Assembly: GCF_000374065.1 (NCBI RefSeq)
Contig: NZ_KB893245.1
Span: forward strand, 1-64,000
Length of the DNA: 64,000 nucleotides
DNA from: Spirosoma luteum DSM 19990
GTDB lineage: Bacteria > Bacteroidota > Bacteroidia > Cytophagales > Spirosomataceae
Direction of reading: 5' to 3'
Below, piece after piece: positions 41,958 to 50,061 of this stretch. Within the stretch, counting starts at the first letter, position 1; the number at the start of each line of letters is the position of its first letter. A program made the position numbers and the translations under genes. A model generated the notes under the pieces. It had not been told where the DNA came from, searched no databases, and saw nothing but the letters and a program-made list of their open reading frames with translations.

Positions 41958-43079
41958 ATGAATAAGATAATAGCTATGCTTTTGTTATCTATGAGCTTAA
42001 GTGCCCTGGCACAGCCCGCTAAAGAAATTATGTATGTTGGTACTTATTCCGTCCGGGGAAGTGAGGGGGTATATGTGTTTGAGTTTGACCGGAAAGAGGG
42101 TACTATGCATCAGATACAGTCCGTTTCAAATGCAAAAAGCCCTTCATTCCTGGCGGTCCACCCGTCGGGTAACTACTTGTATTCTGTTGATGAGGGAGCT
42201 GAAAAAGCGGGCGGTGTGAGTTCCTACACCGTCGATAAGAAGACAGGAAAGCTAACCTACCTGAACAGTCAGTCATCAATGGGGTCAGGCCCCTGTCATA
42301 TAAGTGTGGATCATACCGGCAAGACAGCCTTCGTCTCTAACTATGGAGGTGGTAGCCTAACAGTACTGCCTATAAAAACCGATGGTACATTAGGTGTGGC
42401 AACGGATACAGTGCAGGATGCAGGCAGCGGGCCAAACGCACAGCGGCAGGAAAAACCGCACGTTCACTCGGCTACCCTGGCACCCGATAACCGGTTCGTC
42501 TACGTGGCTGACCTGGGGCTCGACCGGCTTAACATCTTTGCCGTTAATCCTAAGGCAAGTACGGTAAAACCGGCTTCTATCCCCTATGTTACGGTAAAAC
42601 CCGGTTCGGGACCGCGCCATTTTACCTTTCATCCGAACGGTAAATATGCCTATCTGGTTGAGGAAATAACATCGGCAGTGGCCGTGTTTTCACGTGATGC
42701 CAAAACGGGGGCACTAACGTTGATAGAGGATAATGTGAAAACCTTACCCGCCGATTTTAACGCCCAGAATACGAGTGCCGATATTCATATCGACCCCGCG
42801 GGTAAGTTTCTTTATCAGTCGAATCGGGGATATAATGCGCTGACTATTTTTGCCATTGGGAATGATGGAAAACTAACCAAAGTAGGTGACCAGCCGACAG
42901 AAGGGAAAACACCCCGTAATTTTCTGATTGATCCTAAGGGTGAATTTATATTCGTAGCCAACCAGGAATCTGACAATATCACTATCTTCAGACGTGACCA
43001 GAAAACGGGAAAGCTAACTTTCAATGGCCAATCAGTAAAAGTACCTGCTGCCGTTTGTATCATCATGCCAAATCTGTAA
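41958..43079 (+). CDS. Lactonase family protein (6-phosphogluconolactonase-like, beta-propeller), exported
   Basis: 373 residues. Signal peptide MNKIIAMLLLSMSLSALAQ. Seven-bladed propeller of the Lactonase family with repeats such as SPSFLAVHPSGNYLYSV, GPCHISVDHTGKTAFVSNYGGG, KPHVHSATLAPDNRFVYVADLGLDRLNIF and GPRHFTFHPNGKYAYLVEE. Cytoplasmic Pgl acts on 6-phosphogluconolactone; a signal peptide here makes a periplasmic sugar lactone more likely. It heads a group with a DUF1080 gene 39 bases downstream. Confidence 0.88.
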   Translation: MNKIIAMLLLSMSLSALAQPAKEIMYVGTYSVRGSEGVYVFEFDRKEGTMHQIQSVSNAKSPSFLAVHPSGNYLYSVDEGAEKAGGVSSYTVDKKTGKLTYLNSQSSMGSGPCHISVDHTGKTAFVSNYGGGSLTVLPIKTDGTLGVATDTVQDAGSGPNAQRQEKPHVHSATLAPDNRFVYVADLGLDRLNIFAVNPKASTVKPASIPYVTVKPGSGPRHFTFHPNGKYAYLVEEITSAVAVFSRDAKTGALTLIEDNVKTLPADFNAQNTSADIHIDPAGKFLYQSNRGYNALTIFAIGNDGKLTKVGDQPTEGKTPRNFLIDPKGEFIFVANQESDNITIFRRDQKTGKLTFNGQSVKVPAAVCIIMPNL

Positions 43080-43118
43080 ATTTCAACTAGTCTCAACAAC
43101 CCTAAATACGCATAGTTA

Positions 43119-43715
43119 ATGAAATACTGCCTTGCCTTTTGTCTTGTAATCAGTGCGCTGGCCTTTGTTGCCCCCACAAAAACCATCAAGCTCTTTAATG
43201 GTAAAAACCTGAAGGGTTGGAAAATTTATGGCACTGAAAAGTGGTACGTCGAAAACGGTGAACTCATCTGCGAAAGTGGCCCTGATAAAAAGTATGGTTA
43301 TTTAGCAACCGAAAAGTTCTATAAGGATTTCGACCTGACGGTGGAATTCAAGGAAGAAGCAAATGGTAATAGTGGCGTATTTTTCCGCTCGACTATTGAA
43401 GGAACCAAAGTAAACGGCTGGCAGGTGGAAGTTGCCCCGCCAAACCACGACACGGGCGGGGTTTATGAGTCGTACGGACGGGGCTGGCTCGTACAGATTC
43501 CCGATGAAAAAGAAACCATTTTAAAACCTACCGATTGGAATACGCTTCGTATTAAGGTAGAAGGAGATCACGTACAAACGTACCTCAATGGCACTGAAAT
43601 GGTAGATATGCACGATGAGAAGATTGGTCAGGCTGATGGCTCCATTGCCCTGCAAATTCACGATGGGGGCGGCATTAAGGTTCGGTGGCGGAATTTTAAA
43701 CTTCAAACACTCTAA
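43119..43715 (+). CDS. DUF1080 domain-containing protein (3-keto-disaccharide hydrolase-like), exported
   Basis: 198 residues. Signal peptide MKYCLAFCLVISALAFVA; single DUF1080 lectin/laminarinase-like sandwich: IKLFNGKNLKGWKIYGTEKWYVENGELICES, DFDLTVEFKEEANGNSGVFFRS, WNTLRIKVEGDHVQTYLNG, and GSIALQIHDGG. Some family members hydrolyse 3-keto-glycosides; this one is unproved. It follows the lactonase gene by 39 bases and is likely in its operon. The TAA stop is inside a 27-bp terminator stem. Confidence 0.87.
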   Translation: MKYCLAFCLVISALAFVAPTKTIKLFNGKNLKGWKIYGTEKWYVENGELICESGPDKKYGYLATEKFYKDFDLTVEFKEEANGNSGVFFRSTIEGTKVNGWQVEVAPPNHDTGGVYESYGRGWLVQIPDEKETILKPTDWNTLRIKVEGDHVQTYLNGTEMVDMHDEKIGQADGSIALQIHDGGGIKVRWRNFKLQTL

Positions 43716-43764
43716 ACAAAAACGGGGCGAATCATAGTGATTCGCCCCGTTTTTGTTTAGAGTG
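43708..43764. terminator. 27-bp perfect-stem bidirectional terminator with TAG loop
   Basis: 43708-43734 and 43738-43764 are exact reverse complements over 27 bases around a TAG loop. The stop codon of the DUF1080 gene (43713-43715) is inside the stem. The convergent gene ends at 43770. Confidence 0.9.
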
Positions 43765-43769
43765 AGTTC

Positions 43770-44873
43770 TTATTTTGCCAAATCAATATAGGACATGGTA
43801 TGAATGCTATCCGCTTTAGTATTGACAAATCTCTTATTTGGGTTGTCATAGTCGGTTATGTACAGCCGGTTACCTTTTAGTAATACTTCGGCTGGCTGGT
43901 CGATTCGACCATCTTTACCATCCGTATCACCATTCTGGACTAAAGTGCTGACCTTGCCATCAGGAGCGACGGTCATAATTGCGTTCATCCGTGAATTACA
44001 GAGGTATATCATATCCGTTTTCCGGTCGATGATGAGTCCATCTACGCATAGTACTTTTTCACTGACGTTGACTACCTCTTTCGATGCCAGCTTACCGTCG
44101 GATGTGAGGGTTAATTTATAAAGTGTGCCATCCCCAAAAGAACCCGTATAGAAATTTCCTTTACTGTCGTAATCAAGTCCGTCCGCACCATTGTCGACGC
44201 CTGTTTCATTCACTTCCGTCGTGAATGTGGCTAAAACATGGGAGTCCATTGTTTTGGGTTTCAGTACGATTGGCCCTTTTTTTAATTCATCGAGCGTAAA
44301 GTGGAAAATGGCACTTCCCTTATCGTTATCGGGCATATCCCATTGGCTGTCAGTAACGTAAATCGTATTGCCTTTCCAGACAACGGCATTAGACAAACCA
44401 AATCCGGTTACTACTGGCTCCACGCCAGCCGCCTTACCGTTTTGCATGTTAATCCGCATGAGTCGGGACTTGTAGTTTTTATCGTTCTCGTACTGATTAT
44501 CGGCGTAATAAAGATTACCATCAGGACCGAACGCTAAATCCATTGGGCAGGCGTGTTTCGTATCTGGATGTACAGGCAAACTGGTGAAAAACTGTACCGA
44601 ATCTGGCGCGAACTTCACGATTACGCCAGGATAGCTGTTGTCCGCCAGATTCGGTACAGACAGGTAAACTGAGCCATCGGGGGCCAGTGCCAGCCCGTCG
44701 GGTGTGTTGTACCTGTCGGCTAACGTGTATAGTAGTTTGGGGTCACCAATAGTGGAAACAGACTCTTGAGTACTATCCAGATTACCAGTGTCAACACTTT
44801 TGGCGTTCTCTTTTTTTTGACAACCGGTAGCCAGGCCTACCCCAAGTAGAATGGGCATAATAAAGTGTTTCAT
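43770..44873 (-). CDS. SMP-30/gluconolactonase-type beta-propeller lipoprotein
   Basis: 367 residues. Lipoprotein signal MKHFIMPILLGVGLATGCQ with Cys 18. A propeller with repeats TPDGLALAPDGSVYLSVPN, PMDLAFGPDGNLYYADNQYEND, GLDYDSKGNFYTGSFGDGTLY and DGLIIDRKTDMIYLCNSRMN, as in SMP-30/strictosidine synthase-like (SGL) proteins. Enzyme activity (gluconolactonase-like) is plausible but not certain. It is divergent from the second DUF1080 gene and convergent with the first, forming a three-unit sugar-lactone locus. Confidence 0.8.
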   Translation of the reverse strand: MKHFIMPILLGVGLATGCQKKENAKSVDTGNLDSTQESVSTIGDPKLLYTLADRYNTPDGLALAPDGSVYLSVPNLADNSYPGVIVKFAPDSVQFFTSLPVHPDTKHACPMDLAFGPDGNLYYADNQYENDKNYKSRLMRINMQNGKAAGVEPVVTGFGLSNAVVWKGNTIYVTDSQWDMPDNDKGSAIFHFTLDELKKGPIVLKPKTMDSHVLATFTTEVNETGVDNGADGLDYDSKGNFYTGSFGDGTLYKLTLTSDGKLASKEVVNVSEKVLCVDGLIIDRKTDMIYLCNSRMNAIMTVAPDGKVSTLVQNGDTDGKDGRIDQPAEVLLKGNRLYITDYDNPNKRFVNTKADSIHTMSYIDLAK

Positions 44874-44962
44874 GAGTTTACGTTGAGTGATTGTTTGGTC
44901 GTAACCGATTGTTCTTTTTTTTGTTACGAAACGCTCTGGTTTACTCTTTTAAGCTCTTTATC

Positions 44963-45787
44963 ATGAAATCATTATCTTTTGCCGTATGCGTTTGGTTTTT
45001 TTCGGCTTTCCCCGTTTTTGGGCAGCTGACTAGGTCAGCAGGCTGGCAAACCCTCTTCAATGGGAAAGATTTTACCGGTTGGGAGACGTACCTGGACCGC
45101 CCTTATGCGAAAGATGACCAGCCAAAAGGAGCACCCTTGGGGTTGAATAACGACCCGAATCATGTCTTTTCAGTTGTTCAGGAAGATGGCAAGCCGGCCC
45201 TGCGTGTATCAGGCGAAACATTCGGGGGTATCAATACCCTGACTGATTTTGAAAACTATCATCTTCGGTTCGAATTCAAATGGGGTACTAAGAAGTGGCC
45301 ACCCAGGCTCGACCGCCCCCGCGATAGCGGCTTGCTTTATCATAGTGTTGGCCCGCATGGAACGCCTATGCTTTGGATGGAATCGTTTGAGTTTCAGATT
45401 CAGGAAGGCGACACGGGCGATTATTGGGGGGTGATGAATGTAATAGCCGATATTACAGCGCAGAAAAATGAAAAAGGAAATTATGTGTATCGTCCCGATG
45501 CCACACCCGTAACATTTCAGGATAAAACCCCGATTGGACGGTGGTGCATTAAAAATCCAGACAGCGAAAAATCATCCGGTGAGTGGAATACCCTTGACCT
45601 CTACTGTCTGGGTGGGACCTGTGTCCATATGCTCAATGGTAAAGTCAATATGAAGATAACGGATACCCGTCACCTAATCGATGGAAAAGCGGTGCCCCTC
45701 ACCAAAGGGAAAATTCAGATTCAGTCAGAAGGAGCAGAGGTATTCTATCGAAACATTCAGGTTGAGGGAATCAAGAGCTTGCCTTGA
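44963..45787 (+). CDS. DUF1080 domain-containing protein (larger form), exported
   Basis: 274 residues from the ATG at 44963, which begins a clean signal peptide (MKSLSFAVCVWFFSAFPVFGQ); a TTG 24 codons earlier is not needed. DUF1080 core with an insertion: WQTLFNGKDFTGWETYLD, YHLRFEFKWGTKKWPP, DSGLLYHSVGPHG, MESFEFQIQEGDTGDYWGV, EWNTLDLYCLGGTCVHMLNGK, GKIQIQSEGAEVFYRNIQVEGI. Likely acts on a glycoside in the periplasm. Divergent partner of the SMP-30-like lipoprotein. Confidence 0.87.
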   Translation: MKSLSFAVCVWFFSAFPVFGQLTRSAGWQTLFNGKDFTGWETYLDRPYAKDDQPKGAPLGLNNDPNHVFSVVQEDGKPALRVSGETFGGINTLTDFENYHLRFEFKWGTKKWPPRLDRPRDSGLLYHSVGPHGTPMLWMESFEFQIQEGDTGDYWGVMNVIADITAQKNEKGNYVYRPDATPVTFQDKTPIGRWCIKNPDSEKSSGEWNTLDLYCLGGTCVHMLNGKVNMKITDTRHLIDGKAVPLTKGKIQIQSEGAEVFYRNIQVEGIKSLP

Positions 45788-46032
45788 AATTATAATTCTT
45801 AAACTAGTCCCGCTACATCACTCTGTACAACAATACCTGGCCAAAGCTGGTGTTGGGAAAGAGCCAGTACATGGGTAACAAAGCACAGCTTCATGTCACG
45901 TTTGAAACTGGAATTATGCGGCAATAGGCCCGTAAAGCACGAAATTATGGGCAGGGTGATGGATTTGTTAAGGTGCTCAATCATTAAAACGGTACTCATT
46001 CAATATGACAAGCAGATTTTTTTTGGTACCTG
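45788..46032. other. Non-coding stretch before tRNA-Asp, no gene seen
   Basis: About 245 bases without a convincing frame on either strand; both short open frames here (45799-45999 on - and 45893-46099 on +) lack family signals and continue into tRNA or non-coding sequence. Near its right end lies the tRNA promoter. Confidence 0.5.
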
Positions 46033-46064
46033 CTTGCAAAGAAGAATGCTAAACCATACTTTTG
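46033..46064 (+). promoter_or_regulatory. Promoter of tRNA-Asp
   Basis: CTTG at 46033-46036 and TACTTTTG at 46057-46064 with 20 bases between them, fitting the -33/-7 pattern. The start would be about 35 bases upstream of the tRNA. Confidence 0.55.
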
Positions 46065-46104
46065 TGCCACGATCAAGGAAAACGGCAGCGTTTTTCTGAA
46101 AGTT

Positions 46105-46181
46105 GGTTCGGTAGTTCAGTTGGTTAGAATACCTGCCTGTCACGCAGGGGGTCGCGGGTTCGAGTCCCGTCCGGACCGCCA
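46105..46181 (+). tRNA. tRNA-Asp (anticodon GTC)
   Basis: 77 bases. Acceptor GGTTCGG pairs with CCGGACC (one G-T pair); anticodon loop CTGTCAC with GTC; T-loop GTTCGAGTC; discriminator G and encoded CCA at the 3' end. Closely similar in sequence to enterobacterial tRNA-Asp. Single gene with its own promoter and terminator. A minus-strand open frame 46000-46182 is antisense to it and not real. Confidence 0.97.
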
Positions 46182-46190
46182 ACAGCCATA

Positions 46191-46225
46191 ATAAGCCTCT
46201 AATTCACAGCGAGTTAGAGGCTTAT
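46191..46225 (+). terminator. tRNA-Asp terminator
   Basis: ATAAGCCTCTAA (46191-46202) pairs with TTAGAGGCTTAT (46214-46225) over 12 bases, then GTGTTTTG. Ten bases after the CCA. Confidence 0.75.
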
Positions 46226-46335
46226 GTGTTTTGTAGACTTTTCAATCGCCTGTTCTATCAGGAGACGAAAAACGGAAGTCAGTTCAGAAACACTGTTGTT
46301 ACTCCTGATGCAGATACATTGGCTTGGCAAAACTG

Positions 46336-46893
46336 TTACTTCCAGTTCCACAGAACAATCACCCATGTTTCGCCAATAGTCGGGTCATGAAACTCATAAA
46401 CTGGCTCAAACCCTACCCGTTTATGAGCGCGTAGAGAGCGGGTGTTGTTGGCCGAAATATCCGTTATGAGTAATTGAAAGCGGTTGCCATACACCTCGTA
46501 GTGATGCTGAAAAAGCTTATCGAACACCTGTTGACCCCGGTAGGCTTCGGCGACACAAACCTGCCCCATTACATACCAGGAATAATCGTAAATCGGTTTC
46601 TCCTGATAAGTTAGGGATTTAATCAGGGCAAAAAGAGGTAGCAGTTCAGGCACATCAGCTCCAAACTCAGGAAGCATGGTCAGCGCATAACCGACTACCG
46701 TATCGCCATCTTTGGCAATAACACTTGGTGCTGCCTGGTTCATTCGACTCAGCACCTGCGGGTCGTGCTCCACTGTTACAAAACCCTGCTCGACCTGAAT
46801 GTGAGCTGGTACATTTTTACGAAGATTAGCCTGTTGTAATGTAAGGATACCAAGTACGTCGGCTTTGGATTGAACGGTAGTAATGGTGAGCAT
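46336..46893 (-). CDS. GNAT family N-acetyltransferase
   Basis: 185 residues from the ATG at 46893 (MLTITTVQSKADVLG); a TTG four codons earlier lies inside the previous gene. GNAT fold: KDGDTVVGYALTML (beta4), QVCVAEAYRGQQVFDKLF (acetyl-CoA loop, here R-G-Q-Q), and LLITDISANNTRSLRAHKRVGFEPVYEF. Substrate unknown. It begins 4 bases after the dipeptide epimerase stop codon, so the two are co-transcribed; acetylation of an amino acid or peptide product is conceivable. Confidence 0.82.
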   Translation of the reverse strand: MLTITTVQSKADVLGILTLQQANLRKNVPAHIQVEQGFVTVEHDPQVLSRMNQAAPSVIAKDGDTVVGYALTMLPEFGADVPELLPLFALIKSLTYQEKPIYDYSWYVMGQVCVAEAYRGQQVFDKLFQHHYEVYGNRFQLLITDISANNTRSLRAHKRVGFEPVYEFHDPTIGETWVIVLWNWK

Positions 46894-46897
46894 AACG

Positions 46898-47998
46898 TTA
46901 GGCAATAGTCTTCGCCAGCATGTTTTTTAGAAAGGCTGGATCTATTTCCGCCCCAATACCAGACGTTTTGGGTAATTCGATGTGATAGCCATTATATAGG
47001 ATACCCCCTTGAACAGGATCATCGGCATGTTCAAAACAGCCATCCAAGTCGCAGAAGCGTACATTCTGGCGGGCTGCTGCGAAGTGGGCATTGGCCGTTA
47101 AGCCCAGCCGCGACTCCGACATGCAACCAATCATGCAGGGTACACCAGCGGCTTCGGCAATGGCGTTGATGGCTACCGCTTCAAAAATGCCCCCGCTTTT
47201 GGATAGTTTGATGTTAAAGTAATCGACCGCTTCCTCACGCACGAGCCGGAGGGCATCGGTAGCATCGAACAGGCTCTCGTCGGCCATGATGGGTACGGGT
47301 GAGTGCTGACGCAAGTGTCGCAAACCGGCTATGTCCCGACGTTTGACAGGTTGTTCACAATACTGAACATTGTCGTTGCCAATAGCTCGCAATACGGACA
47401 ATGCCGTTACGACATCCCAACCCTGGTTGGCATCAGTGCGGATGGGCGTTTCGTGGCCGATAGCGGCTCGAATGGCTTTTACACGGGCAACATCATCCCG
47501 CAGGTTCGTACCCAATTTTACTTTTATTGCTTCGGCACCCTTCGTCTGGATCCGTAGGGCATCTTCGGCCATTCGTTCGGGCGTGTTGATATAAATCGTT
47601 TCGTCGGTGATGAGCGTATGGCTGGTACCACCCAGAAACTGGTAAAGGGGCATTCGGGCGGCTTTGGCGGCAATATCATACAAGGCCATGTCGAAGGCCG
47701 AGCGCGTTGTAGGATGTCCGGGCAAATAACGAATGAGGGTGTGCAGGCATTGTTCGATGGCGAGCGGGTTTTCTCCAATCAGCAGCTTGGCCATATCCTC
47801 CGCTGCGGCCATACCCGATGCCTGTGTTTCACCCACAATCATCCAGAACGGAGAACCTTCGCCCCATCCCGTAACTCCTTCATCGGTTTGAATCTCAATC
47901 AGTATATTCCGGGCATGCTCGATGCTGCCCAGTGAGATGGCAACCGGGGCTTTGAGCGGAATGTCGTAGCGGTAGAGTTTTACGGACGTAATTTTCAT
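46898..47998 (-). CDS. Dipeptide epimerase (L-Ala-D/L-Glu epimerase type), enolase superfamily
   Basis: 366 residues. N-terminal capping domain (PLKAPVAISLGSIEHARNILIEIQT), barrel with Lys-x-Lys KVKLGTN near 160, Asp in RTDANQGW, Glu in CEQPV, Asp in MADESLF, and a C-terminal NIKLSKSGG. These are the metal ligands and acid/base Lys of the MLE subgroup. It epimerises L-Ala-D-Glu from peptidoglycan peptides to L-Ala-L-Glu, or other dipeptides. Together with Mpl and AmpG-like permease in this window it suggests murein recycling. Confidence 0.9.
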   Translation of the reverse strand: MKITSVKLYRYDIPLKAPVAISLGSIEHARNILIEIQTDEGVTGWGEGSPFWMIVGETQASGMAAAEDMAKLLIGENPLAIEQCLHTLIRYLPGHPTTRSAFDMALYDIAAKAARMPLYQFLGGTSHTLITDETIYINTPERMAEDALRIQTKGAEAIKVKLGTNLRDDVARVKAIRAAIGHETPIRTDANQGWDVVTALSVLRAIGNDNVQYCEQPVKRRDIAGLRHLRQHSPVPIMADESLFDATDALRLVREEAVDYFNIKLSKSGGIFEAVAINAIAEAAGVPCMIGCMSESRLGLTANAHFAAARQNVRFCDLDGCFEHADDPVQGGILYNGYHIELPKTSGIGAEIDPAFLKNMLAKTIA

Positions 47999-48094
47999 GG
48001 TTCTGGCAAGGCCATACGGAGATAATAAAAACCGGGAACGGGGATGATCAGAGGGTGGAACACGGCAGGGCTATGTGCCTTACACGATCACAGG

Positions 48095-48808
48095 CTATTT
48101 TTGCACCAGATTCTCATCGAGCAGGCTTGACAGCGTTTCCTGCGTTTGAAAGCCAATGAACCTATTTGCCACACTACCCTTCTTTATAAAAAGCAACGTT
48201 GGGATTTCGTCAACCTGATACGCCTGCATCAGTTCTTTACTGGCATCCGCATCAACTTTTACGATAGTCACCTTCCCTGCATACTTCGCTTCCAACTGCG
48301 CTATGATAGGCAGCATTTTCTGGCATGGGGCACACCAGGATGCGTAAAAATCGACTAGTACCAGTTGGTTTGAAGCTAGCACCTTCGTCAGCTCATTTGG
48401 CGTCATAGCCATAGCTTTAACCAAAGGTTTTGCGGGTACGCCTTCAACGGGCTTTTGCTGTCCCGACCATTTCAGGTAGCCGCCCTGAAGTTCGTAGACC
48501 TGAGAAAACCCATCTTTCCGCAACACCTCGGCTGCCTGTGCTGACCGCCCACCCGATAGGCAATACACAAACACGGGTTGGGTTTTGTCAAGGCGCGTTA
48601 GGCTATCGCGGAAAGCAACGTTCCGATAATCAATATTTTGGGCGTTGGGCAGATGCCCTCCGCCAAACTCGCCCGGAGTCCGGACATCGAGCAGTTGGGG
48701 ATTGGCCGTTTGCCGGAGTTGCTGGTCAAATGCGTCGGCTGGTAATACCTGCGCTGATACGGCTGAGAGGCAGACGAATAGGGCAAGGGATAAAATGAAT
48801 GTTTTCAT
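48095..48808 (-). CDS. Rhodanese-thioredoxin fusion protein, exported
   Basis: 237 residues. Signal peptide MKTFILSLALFVCLSAVSAQ; rhodanese domain at about 22-120 with DVRTPGEFGGGHLPNA and the active Cys83 in VYCLSGGRS; thioredoxin domain at about 135-235 with WCAPC (Cys159, Cys162). The fusion would couple persulfide carried by the rhodanese Cys to reduction by the thioredoxin pair in the periplasm; this is an inference. It starts 7 bases after the amidohydrolase gene, so they share a transcript. Confidence 0.9.
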   Translation of the reverse strand: MKTFILSLALFVCLSAVSAQVLPADAFDQQLRQTANPQLLDVRTPGEFGGGHLPNAQNIDYRNVAFRDSLTRLDKTQPVFVYCLSGGRSAQAAEVLRKDGFSQVYELQGGYLKWSGQQKPVEGVPAKPLVKAMAMTPNELTKVLASNQLVLVDFYASWCAPCQKMLPIIAQLEAKYAGKVTIVKVDADASKELMQAYQVDEIPTLLFIKKGSVANRFIGFQTQETLSSLLDENLVQK

Positions 48809-48815
48809 GATTGGA

Positions 48816-49952
48816 TCAGTTTGGAAACTGGCTTTTATCCAGTCCTGGAATAATGCGGAGCGCGTTTTTGTAGTATACTTTTTTTAGTACCTCGTCGGGT
48901 AACCCCATACCATACATCCGCCAAAATGCGTGGTATTTTTTATGGTAAGGAAAATACTCATCATCGGTTTCTAGCACGCGGAAGTAAGTTGCGTATTCGG
49001 CAGGGACCCAACTGTCTTTACCAAATAGAATCCGGTCCTGGTATTTCTCAAAGAACTTTCGGCCAGCTCTGGGCTGACGGCCCAATTCCGCAATCACCGC
49101 CCCAATCTCGACGTTCATGTTTGGAAAAACCTGCATCAGGCTGTCCAGCTTGCTAAGGTCGTTTGGGTACCAGCCCATGTGAGCGGCAATAAATGTTGTT
49201 TTAGGATGCTTCCGGAATACGTTGTGCTGCTCGGCAATGAGTTTATCCCAGGGGACGGGGTCGGTAGGAGAGCGCTTGCGGCCACCGTGTAGTTTGAGTT
49301 CGAGCCATCGTTCGTTATAGCGATCCATTGGGTCCCAAAAGGGCTTGGGGTCAGCGGTGTGAATCAGGACGGGTATGCCTAGTTCACCACACTTTGCCCA
49401 AATTGGGTCAAGGCGCGGGTCGTCCACCTGAACGCGATTGCCCTTATCATCTTTAACACTGAAGCCCAGACTCTTGTAAATTTTCAGCCCTTTAGCGCCT
49501 TTCTTTACATCGTCTTCGAGCGTTTTTACGGCTTCTGCTGTCCAGCCTTTATCGTTCACACTGGAGAAATTGATATTCGTGAACAAAGCCAGACGCTTTG
49601 GGTCAGTCTTCTGAATATTAGTCAGCGCGTTATCGAAAAAGGCGGTCGCATCACTTGTATTACTGCTAAAGCCACGACCGCTCAGGTTAACCATCAGCCC
49701 CATATTCATCGAGTCCATGTCGGTGAGGAGCTTGCTCAAATCGCCTTTATCCATCTGATATTGGTGGTTATGCACATCGATGAACGGGTATTTGGATCGT
49801 GTCAGTTTATGCTCCGGCACTTTCAGCGTAGACACGGGGTCGTATTCCTCAAAGCCCAGGGGCATGTCGACGGGTTTGTTGGCGGGTGCCGATTGACCGC
49901 AGGCTACCAAACCGGGTAGTATCAGGACAAAAGCGTAAATCAGATGCTTCAC
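48816..49952 (-). CDS. Amidohydrolase family lipoprotein
   Basis: 378 residues. Lipobox VACG near residue 18 (MKHLIYAFVLILPGLVACGQ). Amidohydro_2-type TIM barrel: FIDVHNHQYQMDKGDL with HxH metal site, VLIHTADPKPFWDP, TFIAAHMGWYPNDLSKLD and ILFGKDSWVP with the late Asp. Related enzymes act on aromatic or cyclic carboxylates; substrate unknown. First gene of a two-gene unit with the rhodanese-thioredoxin gene. Confidence 0.86.
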   Translation of the reverse strand: MKHLIYAFVLILPGLVACGQSAPANKPVDMPLGFEEYDPVSTLKVPEHKLTRSKYPFIDVHNHQYQMDKGDLSKLLTDMDSMNMGLMVNLSGRGFSSNTSDATAFFDNALTNIQKTDPKRLALFTNINFSSVNDKGWTAEAVKTLEDDVKKGAKGLKIYKSLGFSVKDDKGNRVQVDDPRLDPIWAKCGELGIPVLIHTADPKPFWDPMDRYNERWLELKLHGGRKRSPTDPVPWDKLIAEQHNVFRKHPKTTFIAAHMGWYPNDLSKLDSLMQVFPNMNVEIGAVIAELGRQPRAGRKFFEKYQDRILFGKDSWVPAEYATYFRVLETDDEYFPYHKKYHAFWRMYGMGLPDEVLKKVYYKNALRIIPGLDKSQFPN

Positions 49953-49976
49953 AGGTGGTTTTTTTTATGCTAATGG

Positions 49977-50043
49977 AGGAAGCATCTTCGCTAACAGCGG
50001 TTTAGTTATACACAGCACTGGGCACTCAACGAAGATGCTTCCT
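49977..50043. repeat. 14-bp inverted repeat with long spacer downstream of ispF
   Basis: AGGAAGCATCTTCG (49977-49990) and CGAAGATGCTTCCT (50030-50043) are exact inverted repeats over 14 bases, 39 bases apart, between the ispF stop and the amidohydrolase start. No T-run on the minus strand, so a typical terminator is uncertain. Confidence 0.6.
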
Positions 50044-50061
50044 TCGTTGGCTCACTAAAAG

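Noticed and set aside
46000-46182. Minus-strand frame of 60 codons over tRNA-Asp (VRTGLEPATPCVTGR-like start)
   Set aside because: It is the reverse translation of the tRNA gene, a well-known spurious protein pattern.
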